Origin: Citricoccus sp. SGAir0253
GTDB lineage: Bacteria; Actinomycetota; Actinomycetes; Actinomycetales; Micrococcaceae
Assembly (NCBI RefSeq): GCF_005877055.1
Contig: NZ_CP039425.1
Coordinates: 62,001-126,000 of the forward strand
Length of the DNA: 64,000 nt
Direction of reading: 5' to 3'
Translations under genes and position numbers: made by a program
In this document: piece after piece, positions 8,294 through 16,811 of the stretch
How positions within the stretch are numbered: position 1 is the first letter of the stretch
Layout: each line of letters begins with the position of its first letter
The notes under the pieces: generated by a model
The model's input: the letters and a program-made list of their open reading frames with translations, nothing else
What the model was told of the DNA's origin: nothing
The model's database searches: none

Positions 8294-10024
8294 TTACGCT
8301 TTGGCGGCGTTCCGGGCGGCGTGCTGCTCGTAGTAGTCCTTGGAGGCTTCGACGTCGTTGCCGTAGGACTGGGTGCTGTAGTGCTGGAGCTTGACCAGGG
8401 CCGGGGGCAGCCCGGACGTGGAGAGCACCGCCCGGCCCCGGGGCAGGGCGGCCAGGTCGTTGACGTCCAAGAGGCGTTCGCGCTGGATGGCGGTGGACAC
8501 GGACCGGCCGCCCTTCTGGGTGGAGGTGGTGCGGCGGGTGACGTCGTGGTCGCCGATGAGCTGGGACAAGAACGGCAGGAACGCCGAGTCGGAGAGTCCG
8601 GAGCCGGCGACGCGGATGTTCGCGGCACTCCAGAGTTTCTTCATGCCTTTCTCGCCGAAGGCTTCCAGGCCTTGGTCCCAGCCCTGGAAGAAGGAGGACA
8701 GCACGATCCCGCGGGAGCCGTAGTGGGAGTACACGTCGGGCAGCTGCCGCCACCGGACGACGTTGGCGACCTCGTCGAGGACCCCGGTCATCGGTGGGGA
8801 GAGTCGGCCGCCGGGTTGGCGGGCGGCGATTTCCTCGGCCTCGGTGAGCACGGCCACGGCCAGGGCGCCGGCGATGGCGCGGGTGGACCCGGCGCCTTCC
8901 TTGGAGATCAGGTACAGGGTGTCCGTGGAGGTGGCGAAGCGCTTGGGGTCGAACTCGGCGCGGCCGAGGACCCCGGTGTCCCGCACCCAGGGCACCACCC
9001 GGTCGTAGGACAGCACGTTGACCCAGGGGCGCATGGTCCCGTAGACGCCGTCACGCTGCTTCGGGGTCAGCTGCTGGATCTTGGCCAGGGACGCGGCCAC
9101 CGCGTCCTGGCCGTGCTCGAGCAACAGGTCCCGGGGGGTCTTGTCCTCGGGGGCCTGGGCCCAGGCGAACACGTCCGTGATGGGCCGGCCGGCGATGGCG
9201 GCGGCGTAGAACATCATCGACAGCAACCGGCGGCCGTCCGACTCGAAGTAGGCGTCCTGGGTGGCCCCGGCGCTGGTGGCCGAGGACACGAAGATGTCCG
9301 CGAGCATCTCGGCCCGCTCCATCGAGGTGACGAAGGACAGCGGGTTCCACCACCAGGTCGGTTCCTCCCCGATGATGCTCTGGACGTCGTGGACCCAGAC
9401 CACCCCGGTCCTCGACCGGGGACCCCGGGTGAGGTCCACCAGGTCGCGCTTGTTCGACGTCGCCACCACCGGGCCCTTGGTTTCCAGGACCTGAGGCACG
9501 CACACGGACGTGGTCTTGCCGGCCCTCGGGCCCATGAGCCAGATCTGCACCCATTCCCAGGAGGCGAACAGTCGCTTGCCGTTGTTGACCAGCTTGGCCA
9601 GCGGCACCCCCGGCCCCGCCCCGGTCGCCCGCAGACGTTCGGCGTCGGCGGTCATGGCCGGTTCGGTGAGGGCCTCGAACTCGCGGGCCTTGGCCATCTT
9701 CGGGGCCAGGTGGTCCACGCGGCTGCGCCGCTTGGTGGTGCGCAGGGCGACCACCACGAACGCGGCCCCGAGGCCGAGCAGCAGCAGCAGGCCCGTGCAG
9801 AACACGGCCAGCTGCACCCCGCCCACAGGGACCTGTCCGGTGGCCTGCGCGGCGAGCAGGTCCACCGGCCCGGTGTCGGTGTCGGTAGTCGGGTCGAGCC
9901 AGGCCCCCACGGTCCAGAGCACGACGACACCGATCAGGGCGGTCAGGGCCCCGGCGGCCAACACCCACCCGGTCTCGGCCGAGGCCGGCTGAGTACGCCT
10001 GCCGGGCCGGGGATCGGAGAACAT
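8294..10024 (-). CDS. Type IV coupling protein (VirD4/TraG-like)
   Basis: A 576-residue membrane-anchored ATPase that would link the transferred DNA complex to the secretion channel. Two N-terminal transmembrane segments (GWVLAAGALTALIGVVVLWTVG and LAVFCTGLLLLLGLGAAFVVVAL) precede the P-loop WLMGPRAGKTTSVCVPQVL. The Walker B-like GVLDEVANV is near residue 395 and SSFFQGWDQ resembles the coupling-protein sensor region. The ATG at 10024 overlaps the upstream stop as TGATG, with a GTG one codon earlier. It is the last gene of the minus-strand transfer operon and is bordered by the C5-acid module, whose other edge is a truncated copy of this gene. Confidence 0.88.
   Translation of the reverse strand: MFSDPRPGRRTQPASAETGWVLAAGALTALIGVVVLWTVGAWLDPTTDTDTGPVDLLAAQATGQVPVGGVQLAVFCTGLLLLLGLGAAFVVVALRTTKRRSRVDHLAPKMAKAREFEALTEPAMTADAERLRATGAGPGVPLAKLVNNGKRLFASWEWVQIWLMGPRAGKTTSVCVPQVLETKGPVVATSNKRDLVDLTRGPRSRTGVVWVHDVQSIIGEEPTWWWNPLSFVTSMERAEMLADIFVSSATSAGATQDAYFESDGRRLLSMMFYAAAIAGRPITDVFAWAQAPEDKTPRDLLLEHGQDAVAASLAKIQQLTPKQRDGVYGTMRPWVNVLSYDRVVPWVRDTGVLGRAEFDPKRFATSTDTLYLISKEGAGSTRAIAGALAVAVLTEAEEIAARQPGGRLSPPMTGVLDEVANVVRWRQLPDVYSHYGSRGIVLSSFFQGWDQGLEAFGEKGMKKLWSAANIRVAGSGLSDSAFLPFLSQLIGDHDVTRRTTSTQKGGRSVSTAIQRERLLDVNDLAALPRGRAVLSTSGLPPALVKLQHYSTQSYGNDVEASKDYYEQHAARNAAKA
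8392..9188. repeat. Direct repeat, copy B (T4CP 3' half)
   Basis: The segment of the intact coupling-protein gene that matches 581-1377 base for base as far as can be judged by eye. Homologous recombination between the copies would release a 7,811-bp circle carrying the C5-acid module. Confidence 0.9.
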
Positions 10025-11619
10025 CACTGCACCATGTCCCAGTCGCGGTTGGTGTTGGTGTTGTCGATCTCCAGGTCAGTCAGCTGAACGTGCAGGGGCA
10101 CCCCGGCGTCCTTGCCGGTCTTGAGCAGGAAGTTCCCGGCGCCCGGGCGCAGCCCGGCCTTGCCGGTCCAGGCGTCCACGGGGGCCTCGGCGATCCAGTC
10201 CGAGAGCTGGGAGACCTCGGCGCGGGACAGGCCGAAGACCTCGGAGAGGTTGCCCATCTCGCCCTCGGCCAGCCCGCCGAGGAACACCATGGCGGAGCGT
10301 TCCACGAACCCCCAGGCGGTGGCCGTCAGGTGCGGCTCGGCCAGTTTCAGGTCGTTCATGGTGTGGGTGACCATCACCTGGGCCATCATCCGGCCCCGGT
10401 TCAGCCGGGTGATCGCGTCGATGAAGTGCACCATGTCGGCCGAGGCCCGCAGGATCCGCCACAACTCGTCCATCACCAGCAGATAGGTCTTGCGCTTCCG
10501 GCCCTCGTCCGCGGCCAGGTACGCCTCCGCAGAGACGGTCGCGGAGCCGAGGTTCCAGCACAAGGACTGCACGGCGGCCATGAGCACGTGGTCGTTCTCG
10601 TTGACCCCGGAGATGTCGAACACGGCCGGCCGACCGACCTGAATGTGCTCCGAGGTCGGCTCGGAGAACATCGTCCCGTACATCCCCGACGGGCCCAGCG
10701 AGATCAACGCGTCGAGCACCTCCCGGACGCGCCCGTCGTAGGCGGCGTCGTCGTCGTTGGTCAGGGTCACCGCCCGCAGGCTGGCCGGCCGGGCGGTGAT
10801 GTGGGCGATGACCTCGTCCAGCAGCGGCGGGCTCGTCAGCTCGGGGTCCAGGTCGGCCAGGGAGGTGGCGAGCACGGAGCGCTCGTGCGGGGCGAGCTCG
10901 CGACCGAGCATCATGCCGACGACGCCGGCGATCAGGGACCGGCGCCGGGAGGCCATCTCCTCCAGGGCCTTGGCTCGCTCCTTGGGGTCGCGGATGCCGG
11001 CCAGCCGGCCCACGATGGGCCCCAAATCGAGGGGGTTGATGTGGCCCTGGCCCGGGGAGAAGCGGATGACCTGGCCGCCGAGGTCGGCGATGGTGTGCAC
11101 GTAGTCCGGGCGGGTGTCGGCCAGCACCAGGGGGATGACCCCCCAGTCGGCCAGCACGGTGATCCACCGGTGCACCAGGGAGGTCTTGCCCAGCCCGGGC
11201 TGGCCGAGGATGAACGCGCTGGGGTTGGAGATGATCCCGGCCCGGAACCACGAGACGGGGTCGGCGCACACCAGGGACCGGCGGCGCAGGTGGTAGCCCA
11301 GCGGGGAGCCGATCACCGGCAGCCCGGCCCCGGCCGAGAACGGGTAGAACCCGCACACCTGCACCGTGGTGCCCTGCACCTCGAAGGGGGCCTCGATGAC
11401 GTCCACCGGGCCGCCGGCGGCACGGTTCCAGCCGCGCGGGCCGGGCCGGTGCCGGGAGGCCTCCCGGGCCTCGGCCCACCGCTGGGACGCCTTCGGGCGG
11501 GCCCGGCGCTCGGCCCGCTGGCGCTTGGTGTCCTCGCGCTTGAGCCGGGCCAGGTCCTTCTTCGACAGGGTCAGGGACTCCCCCACCGTCGGGGCCGGGG
11601 GCGAGAAGAGGTCGGTCAT
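10024..11619 (-). CDS. VirB4/TraC-like conjugation ATPase
   Basis: A 531-residue ATPase that likely energises assembly of the mating channel. It shows the P-loop FILGQPGLGKTSLVHRW around residue 155, the Walker B-like KTYLLVMDELWRILRA near residue 400, and VMVTHTMNDLKLAEP followed by GFVERSAMVFLGGLA, typical of VirB4-type proteins. The basic N-terminus (KKDLARLKREDTKRQRAERRARPK) is unusually charged. The ATG at 11619 overlaps the upstream stop as TGATG, and its own stop overlaps the coupling-protein start the same way, so translation is probably coupled. Confidence 0.87.
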   Translation of the reverse strand: MTDLFSPPAPTVGESLTLSKKDLARLKREDTKRQRAERRARPKASQRWAEAREASRHRPGPRGWNRAAGGPVDVIEAPFEVQGTTVQVCGFYPFSAGAGLPVIGSPLGYHLRRRSLVCADPVSWFRAGIISNPSAFILGQPGLGKTSLVHRWITVLADWGVIPLVLADTRPDYVHTIADLGGQVIRFSPGQGHINPLDLGPIVGRLAGIRDPKERAKALEEMASRRRSLIAGVVGMMLGRELAPHERSVLATSLADLDPELTSPPLLDEVIAHITARPASLRAVTLTNDDDAAYDGRVREVLDALISLGPSGMYGTMFSEPTSEHIQVGRPAVFDISGVNENDHVLMAAVQSLCWNLGSATVSAEAYLAADEGRKRKTYLLVMDELWRILRASADMVHFIDAITRLNRGRMMAQVMVTHTMNDLKLAEPHLTATAWGFVERSAMVFLGGLAEGEMGNLSEVFGLSRAEVSQLSDWIAEAPVDAWTGKAGLRPGAGNFLLKTGKDAGVPLHVQLTDLEIDNTNTNRDWDMVQ

Positions 11620-13142
11620 CAGAAGAACTCCCGCAGGGTGTCGGGGATGAGCATGTGATCGGGCAGCACCAGCCCCAACGGCAGGCCGGCCTGGAAGGTC
11701 ACCGCCTGGTTCGCCAGCGCCGGGCGCACCCGCAGCCGGGCCGGGGCCACCAGCCCCGGGATGCGCTTGTCCCAGGGCTTGAGCTCGTCCTCGGAGGTAC
11801 CCGTGATGGTGACGATGAGCCCGAACCGGGTCAGCCCGGCCCCCTGGGCCTCCTCGGCCGCGGTCTTGGCCGCGGCGGCCTGGCGCAAGGCGGCCCGGGC
11901 GTTGCGCCGGGTCTGGGACCCGGCGAACGCCGCGTCGTTCTGTTCCTGCTGGACCAGGGCTGTGGTCCTCTCGGCCGGGATCGGCCGGTACAGCAGGGTC
12001 ACCCGCTTGCGCAGCAGCCCCGGGGAGGGCTCGAGGACGCGCTTGAGGGAGTTGGCGGTGAAGTTGCCCGCCGGACCCTGGTACATCGTCCACGACTTCG
12101 ACACCGCCCGGTCGTGCCGGTAGTGCTCGAAGGAGTCCTGGGCGAACGACGGGCCGGCGTCCTCCCAGCCCAGCCCGGTGCCCCCGGAGGCCTGCATCTC
12201 CTCCACGATCGAGGCCACCGTCGGGTCATAGGCCACCCGGGTGAAGTCGATGATCTGGGCGGCGGTGCACGCCTTGACCGACCCGGCCCCGGTGCCCTGC
12301 AGGCCCCCGACCAGGCCCGGCAGGCGGGTGCCGATCTCCTCGGCCATCTCCGCGAGCCCGCGGTCCCCGGCCTTGCCGTCGCGGCGGCGCCCGTCGAACG
12401 TCACGGCCACGCGGGCCACCAGCTGCGGAGCCCCACCCTGGTAGGTCTGCCCGATCCGCTCGGTGACCCCCCGGGCGTAGTCCGGGGACTCCTCGACCCG
12501 GTTGGCCTCGAGCAGCCCGGTCAGGCGCAGCCCGGAGTCCGGGGCGGACTCCACGGTCACCGAGGCCCCGCGGATGCCCTCGTCCAAGCCCCGCTGGGTC
12601 AGCCAGGCCCCCCACACCGCCACCCGGTGGTCGACCTGCTCGCGGTCCACGAGGGAGTCGCCGTCGGGGTGGGCCTCGATCACGACCGAGTAGTTGTAGA
12701 CCCCGGCCCCGGCCACTCGGATCAGCCCGAAGGGGTTGCCGTAGGAGTCGGTGAACTCGGCCAGTTCGGACTTGGCCATCAGTCCGGGCAGGCGGGTGGC
12801 CCCGTCCGGGGTGCCCTTGCCGGTGGGCCCGGCCAGGTACACGTCCCGGCCGGACTTCTCCTTGACGCGCTGTGCCAGTCGCAACGTGATCCTTCCGTAG
12901 ATACTGCGTCCTTGCCGGGTGGTCACCTTCAGCAGCAGCACCGCCACCGCGGCCAGCGCCACGATCCCGAAGGCAAGCACCCACCGGCCGGTGGCCAGGA
13001 ACAGGATGCCCAGCAGCACCACGGGGACCAGGGCCAGGCTCACCCCCATCGACAGCCCACCCAGCCCGGAGCGGCGGGGCACGGTCAGGTTGCCGAACAC
13101 CTGCGGCTCGATCCGGACGGACTCGGCGGACGTCGTGCTCAT
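11619..13142 (-). CDS. SCO6880-family conjugation protein
   Basis: A 507-residue protein with two N-terminal transmembrane helices (MGVSLALVPVVLLGILFLA and WVLAFGIVALAAVAVLLL) followed by a large soluble region. It resembles the SCO6880 family found beside VirB4 and VirB6 homologues in actinobacterial conjugation clusters. The membrane part looks like a VirB3/PrgI module. The soluble part (SYGNPFGLIRVAGAGVYNYSVVIEAHPDGDSL) resembles the N-terminal domain of VirB4-type ATPases but has no P-loop. Its partner ATPase is encoded next. The start is the ATG at 13142 (TGATG overlap), with a GTG one codon upstream. Confidence 0.82.
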   Translation of the reverse strand: MSTTSAESVRIEPQVFGNLTVPRRSGLGGLSMGVSLALVPVVLLGILFLATGRWVLAFGIVALAAVAVLLLKVTTRQGRSIYGRITLRLAQRVKEKSGRDVYLAGPTGKGTPDGATRLPGLMAKSELAEFTDSYGNPFGLIRVAGAGVYNYSVVIEAHPDGDSLVDREQVDHRVAVWGAWLTQRGLDEGIRGASVTVESAPDSGLRLTGLLEANRVEESPDYARGVTERIGQTYQGGAPQLVARVAVTFDGRRRDGKAGDRGLAEMAEEIGTRLPGLVGGLQGTGAGSVKACTAAQIIDFTRVAYDPTVASIVEEMQASGGTGLGWEDAGPSFAQDSFEHYRHDRAVSKSWTMYQGPAGNFTANSLKRVLEPSPGLLRKRVTLLYRPIPAERTTALVQQEQNDAAFAGSQTRRNARAALRQAAAAKTAAEEAQGAGLTRFGLIVTITGTSEDELKPWDKRIPGLVAPARLRVRPALANQAVTFQAGLPLGLVLPDHMLIPDTLREFF

Positions 13143-14749
13143 CACTGCTCTCCCTCGTCATCCAGGACCCGGTCCACCCGGGCCCTCTGCGCGGCCTGCG
13201 AGGCCCCCTGGCCGGCCTGGGCGGCCTGGTTGACCCGGTTGACGGCCGCCGCCCACCGGCCCCGGCCCTCGGCGGCGCCGCCACCCTGGGCCGGCGCCAC
13301 CGGGGCCCCACCGGCAGAACCCGAGGCGGGCTGGCCGGTCCCTGCCGACCCGGACGGCCGTCCGGCCGTCCCCGGGGCGGCACCCCGCGCGGCCGCCCCG
13401 CCCGCAGTGCTCCCTGCCGCAGCGGAGGAGCCCCCGGGGCCCGAGCTGTTTGAGGAGCTCGAGGTGGTCGAGGCGGTGGAGTCCGCGCCGCTTGCTCCAG
13501 TCGGAGCCGCCGCTGACGACGAGCCCGACGCTTCGGCCGCGCCGAAGGCACCCGTCCCCGCACCACCGACACTGTCCGTCCCGGCCGCTGGGGCGGCGCC
13601 CGACGCACTGCCGGCACTGTCCGAGCCACCGGCCGTCGCAGAAGCGCCCGGGGCAGTCGAGCCACCCGAGGGAGAGCCGCCCGGGGCCGCTCCCCCGCCA
13701 CCGCCCGCCGGGCGTCCTCCGCCCGCGCCACCGGACCCGGTGGAGGCAGCCGCAACCGCAGTGCCCATGCCACCCCTGCCTGCTCCCCCGGCCAGCGCCC
13801 CGGCGCTCATGCCACCGGCCAGCACGGACGCTCCCGCGGCCACGCCCGCGGCACCCGCCAGGGCGGCCCCGCCGGAGAAGCCTCCAGCCCCTGCGGCCGC
13901 GGCCGGGACGACGAACTTGATCAGCCCGGGCAGGGCGAAGGCGGCCAGCACCAGGATCAACAGGCCGGTCAGGGCCGAGACGAGTCCGGCCCCCAGATCG
14001 GAGTTCTGGGAGAAGTCGGTGTCATCGACCATCAGGCGGAACCCCAGCGCGTAGATCCCCGCCGCCACCGGCTTGAACAGCAGCAGGGCGACCAGCCACC
14101 CGTTGGCCTTGCGCCAGGCCTGGTTGCCCGCCTCCGTGCCGGAGGCTGCGGCCAGGACAGCGATGAAGGCCATGAGGATCACCAGCATGAGGTTCCGGAA
14201 GATCATGAACATGAAGTTCACGATCGCGCCCAGCAGCATCAGCAGGTAGACCACGAACGCGACCCCGAGGTTGCCGTTCAGGGCCACCGTGGACGGGATC
14301 AGGACCTCCATCGCGGCGCTGAGGTTGGGCGAGTCCAGGGACGAGTTCGCCTCGGTGGACCGGTCCAGCAGCCACCGGGCCGTCTCGTCACCCGCGGTGA
14401 GCAGGATGGGGACGGCCGCCATGTAGACGCTCGTGGCCAGCACGAGGTTGACGATCGGCTTAGCCAGCTGCACCGCACCGGACCGGACGTCCTCGGTCAT
14501 CACCAAGCGGATCAGGCCGAGGAAGAATCCGATCACGGCGAACACCCACACGAACCAGCTCAGGTCCTGTTGGAGCAGGCTCAACCCCACCGACTCCAGG
14601 TTCGGCGGTGGCACGGCCATCCACCAGGTGCCGATGATCTTGGCCATTTCCACGGCCCCGTCGTAGAGACCCTCGACCATGTCCGTGAAGGCGTCATTAG
14701 CAACTTCACCCGCAACGCATCCAAGGTCACCGAAAGTGCAGCCTGCCAT
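13142..14749 (-). CDS. VirB6/TrbL-like membrane protein
   Basis: A 535-residue protein likely to form the inner-membrane core of the transfer channel. The first 290 residues contain five or more hydrophobic segments, including WFVWVFAVIGFFLGLIRLV, LGVAFVVYLLMLLGAIVNFMFMIF and LVSALTGLLILVLAAFALPGLIKFVV. The remainder is a low-complexity Ala/Gly/Pro/Ser tail of about 240 residues, probably disordered. The GNQAWRKANGWLVALLLFKPVAAGIYALGF block is typical of actinobacterial VirB6-like proteins. It follows the next upstream gene by 9 bases and overlaps the SCO6880-like gene by TGATG. Confidence 0.8.
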   Translation of the reverse strand: MAGCTFGDLGCVAGEVANDAFTDMVEGLYDGAVEMAKIIGTWWMAVPPPNLESVGLSLLQQDLSWFVWVFAVIGFFLGLIRLVMTEDVRSGAVQLAKPIVNLVLATSVYMAAVPILLTAGDETARWLLDRSTEANSSLDSPNLSAAMEVLIPSTVALNGNLGVAFVVYLLMLLGAIVNFMFMIFRNLMLVILMAFIAVLAAASGTEAGNQAWRKANGWLVALLLFKPVAAGIYALGFRLMVDDTDFSQNSDLGAGLVSALTGLLILVLAAFALPGLIKFVVPAAAAGAGGFSGGAALAGAAGVAAGASVLAGGMSAGALAGGAGRGGMGTAVAAASTGSGGAGGGRPAGGGGGAAPGGSPSGGSTAPGASATAGGSDSAGSASGAAPAAGTDSVGGAGTGAFGAAEASGSSSAAAPTGASGADSTASTTSSSSNSSGPGGSSAAAGSTAGGAAARGAAPGTAGRPSGSAGTGQPASGSAGGAPVAPAQGGGAAEGRGRWAAAVNRVNQAAQAGQGASQAAQRARVDRVLDDEGEQ

Positions 14750-14758
14750 GACCTGCCA

Positions 14759-15481
14759 CTACCGCCAGGCGATGTAGTTGCTGGTGTCCTCAAGGACAGA
14801 GATCCGGGGGTGATCGCCGGCGCCTTCAAGGTTCAGGCGCCAGTCGCTGGCATCCTCGTCCCAGACCATTTCCATCACCACAGAAACATTGGTCCCAGCT
14901 GCCCTGACCCAGTAATCGATGGTTGCACTGCTTTTGTCAGCTGCGAGGACGCGGAAGCCTTCAAAGACGGCACGTTCATAGTCCGAGGAGCCTTCCGCCA
15001 CGCTCTCAATGGCGGCATCGCGGCCCGGTCCGGGCAGTGCTGCTTCTTCAACCCCTGCACTAACGGCCGCGAACAGATTAGGACCAGCGATGACAGCACC
15101 CGAAGGGGACTGTTCGAAGCAACTCCAGAAAGTCTCCTTCTGATTGGACGGCCCGTATTCAGTCGAGGTTGGAACCAGCCACTCATGTGGATGGGTCTTC
15201 CAGACGGTTTTCGGTGCCTCCGTGGGCAGCGCCTGGTCCGCGCCCTTGGTGTTGCAGGCGGCCGCCGTCTCGGCTGCTGGCTGCTCGCGTGCGTCCTCCG
15301 CGGTCGGCGTGGCCGGGGCGGTGGCGGTCGGGGTGGTGTTCGGGGCGGCAGTGGTGTCCTTGGGCCAGATGACCACGCCGACGATGACGCCCACGATGAT
15401 GACGACCAGCAGCCCGCCGGAGACCCACCAGCCCAAGTCCAGGGTGCCGCGGTCCGTTTCGGTGTTGTTGTTCTTGGCCAT
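14759..15481 (-). CDS. Single-pass membrane protein of the transfer operon
   Basis: A 240-residue protein with one transmembrane segment (WWVSGGLLVVIIVGVIVGVVIW, residues about 18-39), a Thr/Pro/Ala-rich linker, and an extracytoplasmic domain with two cysteines. Position and topology fit a VirB8-like component of the channel, and the C-terminal region (RAAGTNVSVVMEMVWDEDASDWRLNLEGAG) resembles the fold of such domains in actinobacterial clusters. I do not recognise a named family with certainty. A strong ribosome-binding site (GGAGGGGG) precedes the ATG. Base composition is slightly less GC-rich than its neighbours. Confidence 0.7.
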   Translation of the reverse strand: MAKNNNTETDRGTLDLGWWVSGGLLVVIIVGVIVGVVIWPKDTTAAPNTTPTATAPATPTAEDAREQPAAETAAACNTKGADQALPTEAPKTVWKTHPHEWLVPTSTEYGPSNQKETFWSCFEQSPSGAVIAGPNLFAAVSAGVEEAALPGPGRDAAIESVAEGSSDYERAVFEGFRVLAADKSSATIDYWVRAAGTNVSVVMEMVWDEDASDWRLNLEGAGDHPRISVLEDTSNYIAWR

Positions 15482-15517
15482 GTTGTTCCCCCTCCTTCGG
15501 TCGGTGTCGGATGGGCC

Positions 15518-15799
15518 TTAGACGAAGACGCGCATGATCGTCCCGGCGCCGGTGGCCAATCCGCAGACGATGATGGCGATGGCCAGGCCCTTCAGGCCCT
15601 GGACCTCGCGGCCGGTGAAGGCGGCGAAGACCAGGGAGCCGGCGGAGGCCAGGAAGCCGGCGACGCCGATGATGATGACGATCCAGCTGATCCAGTTCAG
15701 CAGGGTCGTGATCCCCTCGGTGCCAGGGGGCTGTTCGGGGGTCGGGTTGGGGATGACGCTGGAGATGGTGGCGGCGTTGGCCATGAGCTCCATCAGCAT
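15518..15799 (-). CDS. Small two-helix membrane protein (VirB2-like)
   Basis: A 93-residue protein with two hydrophobic helices (LLNWISWIVIIIGVAGFLASAGSLVFAAF and GLKGLAIAIIVCGLATGAGTIM) joined by a short charged loop. This is the size and topology of VirB2/TrbC pilins in type IV secretion clusters. AGGAG stands 8 bases before the ATG at 15799; internal ATGs at 15793 and 15784 are alternatives. It lies between the ParA-like and VirB8-like genes. A structural role in the mating channel is inferred from topology and position only. Confidence 0.65.
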   Translation of the reverse strand: MLMELMANAATISSVIPNPTPEQPPGTEGITTLLNWISWIVIIIGVAGFLASAGSLVFAAFTGREVQGLKGLAIAIIVCGLATGAGTIMRVFV

Positions 15800-15811
15800 G
15801 GGGGGTTCTCC

Positions 15812-16426
15812 TTATCGGTGGGTGCGGAAGGCGTGGATGATCTTGGTGATCCTGCGCGGCAGGCGATCGGGGTCCGGCTGCAGGTGCCGCCAGGCCTCCA
15901 TCCACGGCAGGTGAGCGCCGCGGGGGACCTTGCGCGCCAGCCTCTTGACGGCCTTCTTCTGGCCATCGGTCAGCACTGGGCCGTCATCGACGAGTACCAG
16001 CCCCAGCAAGCGGGAACTGGAGGGCAGGTGGCCGGCGCCCCACTGGTTCGTGAACGCCTCGGCCGCGGCCAGACCCGCATGGTGGGTGCGGGCCACGGCG
16101 AGCACGTCCAGAGTGGGCAGGGGGCGGGTCCACCCGCCGGGGACCGGCCAGCCGGTGCCGGCGTCCAGGGCGTCCTCTCCGAAGAGCGAGGCGAGGGTGG
16201 AGGTGCCGGCCCCGCCGTGCAGGCCGAACACGGTGACGGCCCGGAAGTCCGTCACAATCGTCTGCGGCCACCCGGTGGTGTCCTCGGGGAGGGCTACGGT
16301 GACGTGGGCCGGAGACGCGGGGCCGTGCTGGATGACGTCGTGGTCCAGCAGGTCCTCGAGGGTGTCCGCGGCGGGCCTCGGTCTGGTTTCGGGCGCGACG
16401 ACGAAAGGGTTTCCCCGTTGGGCCAT
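15812..16426 (-). CDS. Degenerate ParA-like P-loop protein of the tra operon
   Basis: A 204-residue soluble protein that starts the minus-strand transfer operon. The segment AVTVFGLHGGAGTSTLASLFG looks like a deviant Walker A loop of the ParA/MinD class. The protein is much shorter than a full ParA and resembles the DUF6668-type proteins that accompany actinobacterial conjugation genes. A ribosome-binding site (GGGGGAGAAAG) precedes the ATG. ATP binding and any role in positioning the transfer machinery are inferences. It is transcribed divergently from the HTH gene. Confidence 0.65.
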   Translation of the reverse strand: MAQRGNPFVVAPETRPRPAADTLEDLLDHDVIQHGPASPAHVTVALPEDTTGWPQTIVTDFRAVTVFGLHGGAGTSTLASLFGEDALDAGTGWPVPGGWTRPLPTLDVLAVARTHHAGLAAAEAFTNQWGAGHLPSSSRLLGLVLVDDGPVLTDGQKKAVKRLARKVPRGAHLPWMEAWRHLQPDPDRLPRRITKIIHAFRTHR

Positions 16427-16467
16427 GACAGCTTTCTCCCCCTAGCATGTGTACGGCCAATACAGCC

Positions 16468-16497
16468 AACATAAGCAACCGCAAGCACATGCGTCAA
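16468..16497 (-). promoter_or_regulatory. Candidate promoter of minus-strand tra operon
   Basis: On the minus strand, TTGACG (16492-16497) and TATGTT (16468-16473) are separated by 18 bases, and the -10 box lies 41 bases before the ATG of the first tra gene. On the plus strand TTGACG at 16531 may serve the divergent HTH gene, though its -10 box is weak. The 140-base region is AT-richer than the genes around it. Confidence 0.5.
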
Positions 16498-16572
16498 TCT
16501 CGTCCATTGAGCCTAATAGGTTTAAGTGGCTTGACGCGCTCCATGTGCCTGTGTGAACAATGGAGCGTGATG

Positions 16573-16791
16573 ATGAACGATCCGAAATCGGTCGATTCAC
16601 TTCTGGAGGGCCAGCCCGAGCTGCTGACCACCGACGAGATCGCGGAGTTGATGCGCGTCAGCCAGGGAACCGTGCTGCGGTGGATCAAGGACCAGGGGCT
16701 GCCGGTGATCTCGGTCGGTCCCCGGTTGCGCCGGGTGCAGCGCGGGCACTTCCGGGACTGGCTGCTGCAGGCAGACGAGATCAAGGACTGA
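16573..16791 (+). CDS. Excisionase-type helix-turn-helix protein
   Basis: A 72-residue DNA-binding protein of the excisionase/MerR-like HTH_17 type: LLTTDEIAELMRVSQGTVLRWIKDQGLPVISVGPRLRRVQRGHFRDWLLQ. GGAG stands 7 bases before the chosen ATG; another ATG one codon earlier is possible, and the open frame runs further upstream without a ribosome-binding site. It sits at the divergence point of the two transfer operons, so it probably regulates transfer genes, although proteins of this fold also act as recombination directionality factors. Confidence 0.8.
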   Translation: MNDPKSVDSLLEGQPELLTTDEIAELMRVSQGTVLRWIKDQGLPVISVGPRLRRVQRGHFRDWLLQADEIKD

Positions 16792-16811
16792 CGTTTCACC
16801 TCGGGGGGGTA

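Noticed and set aside
16573-16791. Site-specific integration system built on the excisionase-like gene
   Set aside because: No integrase gene or att-like repeat was found in the window, so a regulatory role at the divergent tra promoters is more likely.
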